In this document: positions 46,660 through 58,610 of the stretch, piece after piece
How positions within the stretch are numbered: position 1 is the stretch's first letter
Layout: each line of letters starts with the position of its first letter
Notes under the pieces: model-generated
The model's input: the letters and a program-made list of their open reading frames with translations, nothing else
Databases searched by the model: none
Told to the model about the DNA's origin: nothing
Position numbers and translations under genes: made by a program
From: Megalobrama amblycephala
Taxonomy: Eukaryota; Chordata; Actinopteri; Cypriniformes; Xenocyprididae
Direction: 5' to 3'
Assembly: GCF_018812025.1 (NCBI RefSeq)
Contig: NC_063061.1
Span: 5,941,796 to 6,005,795, forward strand
DNA: 64,000 bases

Positions 46660-47045
46660 TTGTGGTGTGTGTGACTGGTCCTACTCGACCCGCTCCGAGT
46701 GGGAATGAACCGGTATGGGAGGCATGGGAGGTGGGCGCACAAACAAGAACGCTAAAGACCACAGTCTCTAGTGACAGTTTTGAGGCCAGGGGAGTGAGGC
46801 TTACACCCACAGCTCTTACTAGCTTGCTTCTGTTACACTCACCCCCTAAACTCTTTCCCATCCGGGTCAAGGCACCAAATGTAACCGATCCTACTCTATC
46901 CACTTCAAGTGGGATTCAAATCGGCATCTCCAGCATGAAGGTGGGCTCACTAACAAGGATGCTAAAGACCACAGTCCATTTTGAGGCCAGGCAAGTGAGG
47001 TTTACATGCATAGCTCTTAATAGCTTGCTTCCGTTACATGTGTAA
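46660..47045 (-). repeat. Tandem pair of tRNA-like SINE-type units
   Basis: Two diverged units (about 46670-46850 and 46880-47040) share GCTAAAGACCACAGTC, TTTTGAGGCCAG and ATAGCTTGCTTC-type text. On minus, unit 1 contains GGTTCATTCCCACTCGGAGC, which resembles a Pol III B box (GGTTCRANTCC). This suggests a tRNA-derived retroposon. No intact A box or tRNA fold was confirmed. Confidence 0.4.
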
Positions 47046-47479
47046 TGTCAAAAAATGCACCCGGTGTAGAAACATTTGATGGGTTTATTATAAGCGAGAT
47101 GCACTAGATAAGATACTTACTCATGATATATAGCAACACAGCTTAAAGTATTTCTAATATGTTGTAAGTAGCCTATTCCTTTTATTGAAAGTAGCCTAAT
47201 TTTACCTGTTGAGAAATGCCTTCACAAGCCCATGTAAGATCTATATTTGCAATGATAATGATAATGAGAAACAAACAAGACAGAATAACAGAGATGGCAG
47301 TTCTTGTATGAGTTTCACATGAATCTCCCGCAAAAATGTCATGAAAGCTTCACGTTGCTCATTACAATATGCTTCGTCGAACGCAAAGTCGACTCTCATG
47401 CAGGTTCTGGAGACAGTTGGTCGAAAAGATGAATAGGCTAAACCATGAGAAAATTTCTGGGTGTACTGTATTTTCTTTT

Positions 47480-47696
47480 AACCCTTTAAGACCTGAAGGC
47501 TTTTTTAGAATTTTTTTTATTTTATTTTTTATTTTTTTCTGAGCGACACACACAAAAGTAAAGACTCATAACTCCAAAACTCTAGCAAGGAGAGTCAAAA
47601 GGTAGGTATCATTTGATAGAAACTCTTAAAATGTTTTGAAAATATAAATTACATTACATTTGGACATTTTCATGCTGAGGAACTGCTGATAAACTT

Positions 47697-47700
<4 letters not shown>
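47480..47700. repeat. Interspersed repeat fragment
   Basis: Begins AACCCTTTAAGACCTGAAGG, with AACTCCAAAACTCTAGCAAGG downstream. It is of a type often seen in fish, and similar in opening to the 21019 region. Class unknown. Confidence 0.35.
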
Positions 47701-47779
<79 letters not shown>

Positions 47780-47785
47780 TTTTTA
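47698..47785. repeat. (AT)n and poly(T) tract
   Basis: A long TA run (about 47699-47761) is followed by about 23 T. Confidence 0.9.
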
Positions 47786-47929
47786 AAAAGACTGTTTTAG
47801 ACTTCTAATTTGTGACCAGTGTTTTGCTTTGCTCTATCCTCTGTGCAAGGAGGAGAGGTGGATGTATATGCATCAAATATCTATTTCAAATTTAGGGTAT
47901 GTGTTGTGTAAATGGACCCTAACAGAACT

Positions 47930-48180
47930 CTAACACAGAGAAATACAAACAAAACAGCTTTTCTTGAAAAACAAAGACAATACAGGACAATGAACTGAAC
48001 AAACCAAGGGCAATAAATACAACAAGGAACTCAACAAGACACAGGTGAACAACATAATCAATAACATAATCAGTTAAAAAACAGGCACACATGAACAAAG
48101 AAAACAGGAATTAAGCTCAGGAAAACAGGGAAATACAAAATAAAGTCAGTGGAAACAGAAACTGAAAACTGACATAAAAT
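47930..48180 (-). repeat. LTR-like fragment (tentative)
   Basis: On minus: T-rich sequence with CAGGTGTCTTGTTG-like and TTCCTGTTTTC blocks, similar in style to 27996-28330. No ends or target duplications. It lies about 350 bp from an integrase relic on the other strand, so a connection is unproven. Confidence 0.25.
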
Positions 48181-48519
48181 GAAAACCAAACCAAATGTTA
48201 AAAGAAGCAAAGATGTTCACAACACATGCATGCAGCCAGGGTGTTCCTATGAAATATTTGCACACCACATGGTCCTTGGTCCATTCATAATACTTTGTCT
48301 TAATGTGATTTAGACATGTTCCTGAATACTGGATTTTGGATTGTTGGTGCTGTTGGTCTAAATACAACATTCCTGCCCAACGCAACCTTCATAAATACAT
48401 GATAGGCTGATTAGAATGTTCTTCAAACCCAATCTTATGGTGAAAAAGGTAAAGCTATAGTGAAATTTAATCTGTCATGAAACTAAAATGGGCTCTCCTA
48501 ACCACATTACTTTCCAACA

Positions 48520-48900
48520 GCTGAAATGTCTGCTTCAGCTAACTTGGCATTTTCAAAAAGCACAGGGCAAAAACTCTTGCAAAGTATTACAAGGCCCATT
48601 AGGGTGAGCACACAGTATGTACAGTGGCTGGGAATCAGTAGTGATATCAAGAATAAAGTTACAAAGTGCAAACATTGTCAGACTAACTGTCTGGCACCAC
48701 GCAAAGGTCTCTAATGAGAAGCGAACTGTCTGCGAGACTGTGACAGCACTCAGCTTTAATTACCTGATTGTAATGCAGTACTATTCCAGATACCTAGAAA
48801 TCGCACATCTGTCAGACTCTGTTAGGAGGAGTGTAATTGGGAAGCTGAGATACATGTCCTTGCATGCCCAGTATTCCAGAGCAGCTCCAGTGTTCCAGTA
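48520..48900 (+). pseudogene. Ty3/Gypsy-like integrase relic
   Basis: Frame 1 (to 48714) has VQWLGISSDIKNKVTKCKHC then QTNC, matching the zinc-binding HHCC region (only the CxxC half is clear) of LTR-retrotransposon integrases. A shifted frame continues NYLIVMQYYSRYLEIAHLSD, the start of the catalytic core. The expected catalytic Asp in the VMDYFSR-type motif is Gln here. Frame breaks and the missing residue show an inactive fossil with no LTRs beside it. Confidence 0.6.
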
Positions 48901-48904
48901 GTTC

Positions 48905-49012
48905 CCACTAGTGATGGGTCATTCATAAACGATTACACGATAATCATTTCCCCCAACATTTTTTTTTTTTTTTTTTTTTTTTTCGAATCAAAATCGAATT
49001 GCGAATAGGGAT
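48905..49012. repeat. Repeat-like block with poly(T)
   Basis: GTGATGGGTCATTCATAAACGA, a T-run (48960-48983) and CGAATCAAAATCGAATTG. It resembles a hAT-like non-autonomous terminus. Tentative. Confidence 0.3.
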
Positions 49013-49280
49013 TATAATGGTTCCCATGCACCTGATTATACATAAACTAAGCTCTCTTTATGCAAGCTGTATTCATCCATACGCTGTAGTTATGAGAAGG
49101 TCAGACCATTTTACAATTGATCTTTAAATCTTTTTCAGCCAAATGAGCTAAATTTTATTCAAATCATTTAATTCATTTGGAATTCACCTAACACGCCCAC
49201 ATATGCAATATCTGATCCTATTCTGACTTATGAAAACATTGTATAGACCATAGGTGTGAATGAGTGTGTGTGTTAGATTA

Positions 49281-49345
49281 CAATGAACTGGTAATGCATC
49301 CAGAGTGTTTCCCAGACTACAGCATGAGGCAAGAGGACAAGCAGT
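49281..49345. repeat. Retroposon tail fragment
   Basis: AATGAACTGGTAATGCATCC, CCAGACTACAGC and AGAAAATGGACG correspond to the GGATGG-tailed retroposon also seen at 1021-1100. Confidence 0.35.
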
Positions 49346-49404
49346 TTAGAAAATGGACGTATAGATGTATATAATGTGGCTAAAGATGAATTATGAGAAA
49401 CATA

Positions 49405-50652
49405 CACTATATTGCCAAAAGTATTGGAACACCCCTCCAAATCATTGAATTCAGGTGTTCCAATCACTTCCATGGCCACAGGTGTATAAAATCAAGCACC
49501 TAGGCATGCAGACTGCTTCTACAAACATTTGTGAAAGAATGGGTCGCTCTCAGGAGCTCAGTGAATTCAAGCGTGGTACCGTGATAGGTTGCCACCTGTG
49601 CAATAAATCCATTCGTGAAATTTCCTCACTACTAAATATTCCATGGTCAACTGTTAGTGGCATCATAACAAAGTGGAAGCAATTGGGAACAACAGCAACT
49701 CAGCCACAACGTGATAGGCCATGTAAAATCACAGAGCGGGGTCAGCGCATGCTGAGGCGCACAGTGCACAGAAGTCACCAACTTTCTGCAGAGTCAATAG
49801 CTACAGACCTCCAAACTTCATGTGGCCTTCAGATTAGCTCAAGAACAGTGCGTAGAGAGCTTCATGGAATGGGTTTCCATGGCCGAGCAGCTGCATCCAA
49901 GCCTTACATCACCAAGTGCAATGCAAAGCGTTGGATGCAGTGGTGTAAAGCACGCCGCCACTGGACTCTAGAGCAGTGGAGACGTGTTCTCTGGAGTGAT
50001 GAATCACGCTTCTCTGTCTGGCAATCTGATGGACGAGTTTGGGTTTGGCGGTTGCCAGGAGAACGGTACTTGCCTGACTGCATTGTGTCAAGTGTAAAGT
50101 TTGGTGGAGGGGGATTATGGTGTGGGGTTGTTTTTCAGGGGTTGGGCTTGAACCCTTAGTTCCAGTGAAAGGAACTCTTAATGCTTCAGCATACCAGCAT
50201 ACATTTTGGACAATTTCATGCTCCCAACTTTGTGGGAACAGTTTGGGGATGGCCCCTTCCTGTTCCAACATGACTGCGCACCAGTGCATAAAGCAAGGTC
50301 CATAAAGACATGGATGAGTGAGTTTGGTGTGGAGGAACTTGACTGGCCAGCACAGAGTCCTGACCTCAACCCCATAGATCACCTTTGGGATGAATTAGAG
50401 CGGAGACTGTGAGCCAGGCCTTCTCGCCAACATCACTGCCTGACCTCACAAATGCACTTCTAGAAGAATGGTCAAAAATTCCCATAAACGCATTCCTAAA
50501 CCTTGTGGAAAGCCTTCCCAGAAGAGTTGAAGCTGTTATAGCTGCAAAGGGTGGGCCAACTCCATATTAAACCCTACGGATTAAAAATGGGATGTCATTA
50601 AAGTTCATGTGCATGTAAAGGCAGGTGTCCCAAAACTTTTGGCAATACAATG
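49405..50652 (+). mobile_element. Complete-length Tc1-like element (1248 bp)
   Basis: Bounded by TA (49403-49404, 50653-50654). The left end CACTATATTGCCAAAAGTAT pairs with the right end AAAACTTTTGGCAATACAATG. Subterminal GTATTGGAACACCCCTC likewise mirrors GCAGGTGTCCCAAAAC. It is the intact-length sister of the copy at 31168. It carries one transposase pseudogene. Confidence 0.9.
49539..50570 (+). pseudogene. Tc1-like transposase, frameshifted
   Basis: Start MGRSQELSEFKRGTVIGCHL with N-terminal HTH (CNKSIREISSLLNIPWSTVS) and a second DNA-binding half (RRTVHRSHQLSAESIATDLQ). The first catalytic Asp is in VLWSDESRFSVW (about 50000) and the second in FLFQHDCAPVHKARS (about 50260). The expected final Glu in PDLNPIEHLW is Asp here (PDLNPIDHLW, about 50365-50395). 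The frame shifts near 50115-50150 and near 50205, and is broken again after 50412. The C-terminus ends PTPY at TAA 50568-50570. It is about the usual 340-residue length if frames are ignored. Confidence 0.88.
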
Positions 50653-50689
50653 TAAATGTCTGTTCACCTCTGGAGTCTGAAATCTTTTT

Positions 50690-50755
50690 GCGTGTGTGTG
50701 TGTGTGCGTGTGTGTGTGTGCGTGTGTGTGTATGTGTGTATGTGTGTGTGTGAAT
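50690..50755. repeat. (TG)n microsatellite
   Basis: GTGTGT with scattered C and A interruptions. It produces a His/Thr-rich ORF on the minus strand. Confidence 0.9.
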
Positions 50756-52690
50756 GGTAGACACAATTAATGAATTGTGAATAATCCATCATTGGTTCTC
50801 ACAGGGTGTCTCTATGCACAGAACTGTCTAGAAATTCCCTTTATACTTCAAGTATATCATATAAAGTACCACAGTTCATTTGTGGCAGTATGATAATGTA
50901 GAAGTTGCTGGATTTTATTTTAAATGCTCAAAATAACAAATGTTTGTAAGAATCAGGGTTTTTTTCATATGAAATTATTATATATTTATTAAAAAATCAA
51001 CATATATATTTTTGTTTTTTTTAAGCTTTTATATTGTCACTAAGCTAAATACTTATGCTATACTTTCTATTAGTATTTCTTTGTTGTTAGGAGACGCATG
51101 GCAGAAGAAAACAATATGTGTTCTAAAATCAGTTCCAAATATCAGACATGTTTGATTTCCTCTGACTGGACGGAATAATAGCCTGAAGCTAGCATAGTCC
51201 GTGCCCATCATAGACCACATGACTTTCTGTGAAATCTGTCAATTCTGACTTCCCAAAATCTGCTGACTGGTTTTGACTTTCGACTACCAGCTTCAATTTA
51301 TCAAGATTGCAAATATATGTGCAAAAGTCGTGTGAATATGTAAATGTATTTTTTTTATGATAAACACCATAGTGAATTCATGAAAACATGTAAATACTAT
51401 TTGACTTTCTTCTTCCTTACTTCTTTAAGTAGGGCTGGACAGTGCTTTGTGTACTGAGGTAGTTCTGCTTTACACTGTCAGAGAGTGAAGCGGCATTTCC
51501 ATTCAGCCTGTTTGTCATTTTATTTTTTTCAGATTGGTCTAAACATAAAAAATACATGTGAAAACCGGACCAAATTTCTGTGTTGAACATTTGTGTTGGT
51601 GTGAACAGGCCTTAAATCTGACAGCTGTAATAATCCTCAGACTCTAGCTTGAAAACCCCTGTTAGTGGATGTATCAGAATGGGGAGCATATTTGTATGAA
51701 TTTTATTGTGTGATTTCAACAGAGAGTGGGTCATGGTTGGATGAGTGAAAGAAGTGGAACACGTGTCTGAGAGCTGCACGAGTGACTTCCCCTGCTGCCG
51801 TAGAGAACAGTACTGCTCTAGGCGAATGACTGTGTGTGCCAGGATCTGCCACTACTAGAAGAAAGGATAATATTTAATGCAATATAAATTACTTATTACT
51901 TAAAAGATTTAATGACTGGTAAGGGAAGGACACACATCTTTGTTTTCAGTAAACATGAAGAGAGATAACACATATTCACAGCTTTTATGGAGGCTGAGAG
52001 GAAAGGGATTCATTTTTTATTGTGCAATTTAACTGGACCGTTTTTACAAAGTAAAACGGCTATTTTGGATATTTATGAAGTGCAGTAGATAATACAGCAG
52101 ACAATAGTTTGTTAAGGTCCTGACTTCTGAGCTGATGTCTAGTACCAGTTCATTCCTGAATGCATGTGAGGTCTGTAGAGATGCATGTGTTTATGGCTTG
52201 TCAAATATGATTACTATCAATTTGTTCATGCAAATGAAAATATTGTTTATTCATTAGTTTTTTAGTCACTTCAGTGCTTTGAATTAAACGTGATATGTGG
52301 GCTTTTGTGAGTTTATGGACAATATGCTTTTTAAAATATCTCTTTATTTCCCTCCTTAAGCATTTAGTTTCAACCAATTGTTTGCCTTACACAGTACATA
52401 CTTGCGTATAAACAGTATGTCTTTATGTGGCATTGCCTGTAACATGACTGTAACATGAAAGGAAAGCTTTGAGTATAATTTGAGTCATGGAACGGCTCTA
52501 TGGATAGCATCTGTCGCATGCATTATCAGCCTAAACAATGAGGTTTGGGCAAGGAGTCCTTGATTATGCTTTCACTTTTTTTTAACTTTAGTTAGTGTGT
52601 AATGTTGCTGTTTGAGCATAAACAACATCTGCAAAGTTACAACACATCACCATTTGTTCCATTTCTTTTATACAAATTGGGACTATTTAA
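50756..52690. other. No gene recognised
   Basis: Unique-looking intron DNA, AT-rich. No exon or repeat ends were identified. Confidence 0.4.
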
Positions 52691-52699
52691 GGACTACAA

Positions 52700-53188
52700 C
52701 AAATGGCTGGTAGGGACTAAAACAAGCTTCTTCCCAGGTTGCACAAAAGATTAACATGACGGCGCAGACGAGTCGATGAGTTTAATCAACTCCACAGAAA
52801 CTACATAAATTTATCCACTAATCGTTCAGAAAGTCCAGTTGAGTCTCTCCATCAGTGTCGACTCCGGTTTGAACAATGTAAGGCTGAACACCGTTACTGA
52901 CAATCCTCATTTTGGCTGCGTGAGATTCTCCAGCTTTGTTGTTGTTGAGCAACCGAAGCATGAGCTGTTAAAGCCCCGGAAAGGGGGCCGGGAGCAGCAG
53001 CTCATTTGCATTTAAAGGGGTGCACATAAAAACGGCATGTTTTTGCTCACACCCAAATAGTGGCAATTTTAACATGTTATAATAAATGATCTGTGGGGTA
53101 TTTTGAGCTGAAACTTCACAGACACATTCTGGGGACACCAGAGACTTATATTACACCTTGTGAAAGGGGCATAATGGGTCCCCTTTAA
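52700..53188. repeat. MITE of the TTAA-ended family, partial
   Basis: The right end GGGTCCCCTTTAA and inward TTATATTACACCTTGTG, TGGGGACACCAGAG, GAAGTTTCAGCTC-complement and GGGGTATTTTGAGCTG match the left arm of the element at 59676. The left boundary is unclear. It has a GC-rich segment (CCCCGGAAAGGGGGCCGGGAG at about 52974). Confidence 0.5.
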
Positions 53189-53194
53189 TCTTGC

Positions 53195-53225
53195 ACATTA
53201 TTATTATTATTATTATTATTATTTT
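53195..53225. repeat. (ATT)n microsatellite
   Basis: About nine ATT units. A second short ATT array lies at 54159-54184. Confidence 0.9.
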
Positions 53226-53280
53226 ATGCATTTCTAACTTATAGCATAATCTGTGCTGCAGTTATACAGTAGTTCATACA

Positions 53281-53585
53281 CACTCTAAAAAATGCTGGGT
53301 TAAATATGGACAAACCCAGGGATTGGGTTGTTTTCACCCAGCCATTTTTTTCAACCAATTTTGGATTTATTTTTTTTAGCCAGCAATATAGTAAAAGGCA
53401 TGTTTTTGCTCACCCCCAAATATGGGCAAATTTGTGGGGTATTTTAAGCTGAAACTTGACCAGACCAGAGACTTATATTGCATCTTGTGAAAGAGGGCAT
53501 AATAGGTGTCCTTTAACCCAACCTGCTGGGTTTGTCCATATTTAACCCAACTTGGGTTGTTTTTAACCCAGCATTTTTTAGAGTG
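53281..53585. mobile_element. Small MITE containing another MITE fragment
   Basis: The outer ends CACTCTAAAAAATGCTGGGT and ACCCAGCATTTTTTAGAGTG are perfect inverted repeats, extended by AAATATGGACAAACCCAG and its inverse. Inside, 53391-53517 is a diverged copy of the sequence at about 53030-53188 (GGCATGTTTTTGCTCAC to GTGTCCTTTAA). Confidence 0.75.
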
Positions 53586-53639
53586 CACACCACCATTAAA
53601 CAGACAAACACAAATTTGTATAGTGGAATTAATATATAA

Positions 53640-53661
53640 ATATATATATATATATATATAA
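53640..53661. repeat. (AT)n microsatellite
   Basis: A short TA run. Confidence 0.8.
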
Positions 53662-54188
53662 GCTTCACATTTCTGCTTTCATTTGCGTAACTGACTTTTA
53701 TTTGTAAGTGCATTAACTGTAATCAAAATTTTTGTTTCTTTTCATAAACTGAGTGATGAGTTGAAATAATTTTCTGATGAAAGCAGCAGCATGTCTGTGA
53801 TATTGTGCATGGAGTTTGACTTGTACTTGGAACCTGGAACATTTCATTTAAATAATTTTAAAACCCTGTTTCACTGGGCTTTCTTTAGCCTTTTAATTAC
53901 ATTTCTCCTCGTTCTGTTTCTGCTTTTCCCACAGCCCTTTCCGCACTCTTAAGAATTTACTTTATCCCTTTTAACTCATCTGTATTAATTATAGCACATG
54001 GAATGTGTTAATTATGGCAGAAGAAGCCCGATGGAGAAAGAAAAGAAAAAAGAAAAAAAAATGAAAGAACTAAAATGAGCAAGAACATTGTCGTTGGTTT
54101 AATAAATAATTATACAGTGTCCTTGTACAAGTTTTGGACTTAAAAGGGAGATGTGACATTATTATTATTATTATTATTATTATCCACA

Positions 54189-54896
54189 ACGCAATATCCA
54201 TAAGCTCTGATCACCTTTTCCCCGCATTTACAATATGTGCTGTCTCCAGAGAGCTAATTTCATAAAACACAAAGCAAAGCCGATAGAAGTGTATTGTCAA
54301 AATATTAATTTGAAGATCAAAACTCCTGTGCAGAGGTGTGGTTGATCCATACAAGGTCACACAAGAGAAGAAGAAAGAGTGTTTGGGGCTTCCCTTACAT
54401 ATGCCCTGCTGGGGCACTGGGTTGTGACCTACTTTTGAGCATTAGAAGAATAAATGAGATTGGGGGAAATCCCAGGAGAAGTGGATTCTACCTGGGCCCA
54501 ATGCTGCAGAAGACACTCCAGCAATAAGCTCCTGATGGGCTCAAAAATGGTGGCTGCTGGCTTGTTGTATAATATGTTGAGCTAATGAACTGTGAGATGC
54601 AGTATGGGGATTTGTCAACCCCAAATGAAAGGTGTTCATAATACTAAGCCACTTCAAACGGAGGGTAAAACCCCTCCAAAGCTTAAGTGAGAAGTGAGAA
54701 TGGGGTTTTAGTTTTTATCCCTACTGCAGCACTGTAGGCCGAAAGGACAATGTGACCACTTGAGTTCCTCTTCAGAGGGATGATGGGAAAAAACACTTCA
54801 CTTTCTAACAGAAAAACAAAATAAACCCTCAGATGGTGATGTTTGAGAAAGATTTATAAGATGCTTGAATTTTTACATGCTAAACTTCGATTTTAA
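54189..54896. other. No gene recognised
   Basis: Intron-like. The plus-strand ORF at 54336-54527 lacks recognisable motifs. Confidence 0.4.
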
Positions 54897-54898
54897 AT

Positions 54899-55733
54899 GA
54901 TTAGTTCACTTCGTAATTAAAATTTCCTGATAATTTACTCATCCCCATGTCATCCAAGAACGTCTTTGCACGTTCACTTTGTAGACACTTGATAAGTACT
55001 TCCGCCTACGTGATGCATATATATATATCTCATATTTCACAGCAAAGCTAGCACCGCAGCGGCAAACACAAACACACCTGGCTTGTTCGAGATGCATCGG
55101 CTTCCCGCAGAGCGATTGGCGCATGACATCAAAGCTCCGCGAGAACGATCCAAAAGCACAAGGAGTTGTATGCTCTACAAACACACCCGTGGACCTGCGT
55201 CACTCCGATGTCACCCGCCGAATCGGTCTGCGCTGCTCCGATGCTTCTCGAACAAGCCTTCCATTAACAATCGCGGATGTTTCACTACTGTTGATGCTTA
55301 TGGCTTTGCGAACCTACATCCATTTGTATATAGACGGAGATTACGATCGAGCTGCGATTAGCTTGATTAGCTGCTATTTCAAAAGTGGCGGTCTCAAGTT
55401 TCTTGTTGGTCACGGTAACCTCGCCCCCAGCCCCTGACGCAAGCGGTTCCGGTTCTTACTTCTAGCCCAGCAATGTTTTGGTGCTACTTACAGACCACTT
55501 TTCCTGGTTCAGAGCTGGTGCTTTGTGTGTCGAAAGAAAAAGAACTGATTTGAAACTAGGCTCTGGCTCCGAACCAGCACTCAAACTGCCTTGGTGGAAA
55601 AGGGGAGAAAAAAAAAACAAAAAACCTACATTTCTTTTCAACTGAAGAAAGAAATGCATAAACATCTTGGATGACATGGGGGTGAGTAAATGATCATGAA
55701 ATTTTAATTCTGAAGTGAACTAATCCTTTAATG
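54899..55733. mobile_element. Long-TIR element with CpG-rich interior
   Basis: The left end GATTAGTTCACTTCGTAATT and right end AATTCTGAAGTGAACTAATC are inverted. About 60 further bases pair, including CCCCATGTCATCCAAGA and TCTTGGATGACATGGGG. The interior (55080-55440) is CpG-rich with overlapping ORFs of about 90-105 codons that match no family I know. A right-end copy of the same family is at 58478-58555. Confidence 0.7.
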
Positions 55734-57631
55734 ATTTTATTTATTTATTGTTTCTTTGTTTGTTATGTTTTATACCAGGACTATTGGGATTTTATCTGTG
55801 TGTGTGTGAGTTCAACACTATGGCTCAGCAGGTGAGAGTACATGCGTTAATGCCACTGAACAAGATGAAATCTTACAATTTATAATTTAATCTCTATCTG
55901 CATCTTATAAGATTAAAGTAATTGCAAAATGTTCCTGCTATAAATGAATCGCTGATTTCCCATGATGTTACAATAATGAGCTGTTACATTAATTTTCAGT
56001 AGACCGGACTATGATTAATTATTAAAACTATTTAGCCAATCAGGATGTACTCCATGGGAACAATTTTTTTGTCGTTTTGATAATTAGAAATGCTCTTAAA
56101 CTCTCACGGAACGGCATACAGGTTCTTTTCCATTTGTATGTGCAGATATACTAGCCAGTATATATGAGACCAAAAGATTGTGGGCAGACCACCTTAGTTT
56201 GGCTCCTAATTGAAGCTACTTTGAATATCTTTGTCTGAGCAGCAGAAAAGGATGATCCCAGCCACTGAGCTGCTAGCCAGTTTGTGCGAGCTGTGAAGTC
56301 ATCCTCATCGCAGCGCTTATCTGCAGGGCACAGGCTCTACAAGAATGTCTGACATGAGCAAGTGTGGTGCCAACTAACGGGACGCAAGCTACTGCGCAAA
56401 TTGTGCTGGAAAGAATTTGCTCACCTAAAATGAGCTTAGATGCTCAAAAGGCAGGCGGCAGACATGCTGTTGCTCGGAGACCGCCAAGAGACAACAGGCA
56501 GACAGCTGAGAGTTTTGTACTGTTTTCTGAGTGGAACAGCATCCAACGAAGCGATCAATCTAATGATCTGTTTAATTCACTTCAATTCAGCCAACCTCTT
56601 TAATCCACTTAAGCAACCAAATAGAGATTTTATTTGCAGGAAAAAAAGTGAGGAGAAATCAAAGGGTGTGAAATCAAGAATTTGGGCTGCATTGCTGTAT
56701 TTCTCAAAAAGCGTGGTAACACTTTCTGTGAAGATTCATATGCATTTATGATACATCTTATTAAATAGAGTGGTTACATCTTTAAAGGAACAACCAAATC
56801 TTAAGAAAATACAATAGCTCTGTCGTTAAAACAGACCAAAATTGTCATTTAAATCATAAAACCTTTTCGTTATTGTGGACATTCTCATATGTCGTGAAAC
56901 CCTGGACAACCTTAATGACACTTTTATAGTGCTTATTATCCTTTTTGGAGTTTGACAGAATAAATCCCCTTCTATTTTTTTTTTTTTTTAATTATTATTT
57001 ATTTTATGAAAAACACAACATGACTCTACCTACATTTTTGCAAAACTCAGAAAACTTACCTATTCATAAAATTCACTGCAGTTTGTTTCTGAAATGAACA
57101 ACAGTGGCAGTAAAACACCAACTTTTACCAAAGACTTTATATATAGAAAGACGGTGCACTGAATGTGAGAAAGTGCAACACGCAATATGGCGGAATAAAT
57201 CCCGCCTTCTAAATAAAAGCCAATCGCCAACTGGCATCTCATCACTGAAGCGGCCGTTAGAGGCTCCGGTTCCTATAGAAACAGTCAGACGCATGCTTCC
57301 TATAGAGATGCGTGCTTATGACTGTGCATGCACATTAGCTTGATTCAGCTTGAAAAAATGTCATGATTCCAGCATTTAGAAACAAAATTGAAATCTGGCA
57401 GTTGTCAGATTTCATTGATGTTTTCAAATATGAAATCAAATTGAAAGCTTGGCGAACAGCTTTGGAGAATTTAGGAGCCTGAGAGGCATTTCAAAGATGG
57501 CCGCAGAGTGAAATGACTTGTCTGAAAGGGACTTTGCTTTGATTCCTTTTCTCATAAACTATGACTACAGGGGCAGATTATGGATTAATAAAGACTTATT
57601 TTGCCCAGTTCCTTGCACAATAGTATGTTAA
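55734..57631. other. No gene recognised; one repeat-like patch
   Basis: Mostly unique. 57060-57345 (AATATGGCGGAATAAATCCC, CCTATAGAAACAGTCAGACG) looks like a repeat fragment. A T-run lies at 56976-56990. Confidence 0.35.
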
Positions 57632-57960
57632 AAGGTCATGAGACCCTAAAACATATTTTTTGAAATGTTAACAGATATGTACAGGTTGCACATGAGTGAA
57701 AACAACTCATGATTATTATTAAGGGGAAAGTGGTTATTTTTTTTATTTTATTTTTTTTTTTCTGAGATATTTCACTCTTCTGGTTTAAAATGCAAAGTTG
57801 AACCAACGTAACAAAATGTGAGGTAAACGCGGAGTGGCGATTAGCTGCCGTGGCTGAGCTTTTCTCCGCATTATTTATGAGAATGAACTTTTTTAATCAA
57901 ATCACTGCACTGTATTATGCATGAAATTACTTTTGAGCAGAGATTCAAATGTCACAAAAG
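57632..57960. repeat. One-ended copy of the 15065-16424 element family
   Basis: AAAAGGTCATGAGACCCTAA then GAAATGTTAACAGATATG matches the right terminus (inverted) of the element at 15065-16424. The other end was not found. It contains a T-rich run at 57738-57762. Confidence 0.45.
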
Positions 57961-58477
57961 ACATTTTGTTTCAGTGCTGTTCGTTCACCTCTGCCTGTTC
58001 AGCTTTGCAGATGTCCCACCTCTCCCGGAAGTTCTGGGAGTCTCCCACATAAAGCACTGTCTTTGTGAAAATAACCTTCCATGGTTCTTTATTCCCAATA
58101 TAAACTTCAAAGAATGTGGAGGTCTTAATTTTCTACTTGCTTGTGATTTTAAATGCACGAAACTCCCAATTAAGTTGTCTAATTTTCACAAACAACCTTT
58201 GAATGCATGGAAATTAGTCTACAAACACAATTTCTCTCCCCATTCCTGTGGTATTTGGAATAATTAATATTATATATATATATTAAATCAAAAACAGAAG
58301 CATTTTTTTGGAACGATTGGTTTAACAAAGGTTTCATTTTTGTTACAGATTTGATAAATCAGTCAGGTGACCTATATAATTATAATGAATTTGTTAATTA
58401 TTTTGGGGAAAAAAAATGTATCTTCTAAAGAATATTTAAAACTCATTCATTGAGATCCTTCACTGAGAGAAAGAAAG

Positions 58478-58555
58478 GCATACACATCTTGGATGACATG
58501 GGGGTGAGTAAATTATCAGGAAATTTCAATTTTGAAGTGAACTAATTCTTTAAGT
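58478..58555. repeat. Isolated terminus of the 54899 element family
   Basis: CATCTTGGATGACATGGGGG then GTGAGTAAATTATCAGG and GAAGTGAACTAATTC. It is a single end only. Confidence 0.6.
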
Positions 58556-58610
58556 TTTTTGGCAGAATATAGGAAGTTGTGTGTGGAGTGATGAATAACA
58601 ATAAAGCACA

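Noticed and set aside
46660..46760. Possible functional tRNA gene on minus
   Set aside because: Only a B-box-like motif is seen; no convincing cloverleaf, anticodon stem or terminator, and the unit is duplicated as a repeat.
57917..58267. 116-codon ORF with Cys and Phe-rich text
   Set aside because: No motif, repeat-adjacent and without splice support; composition looks like non-coding DNA.
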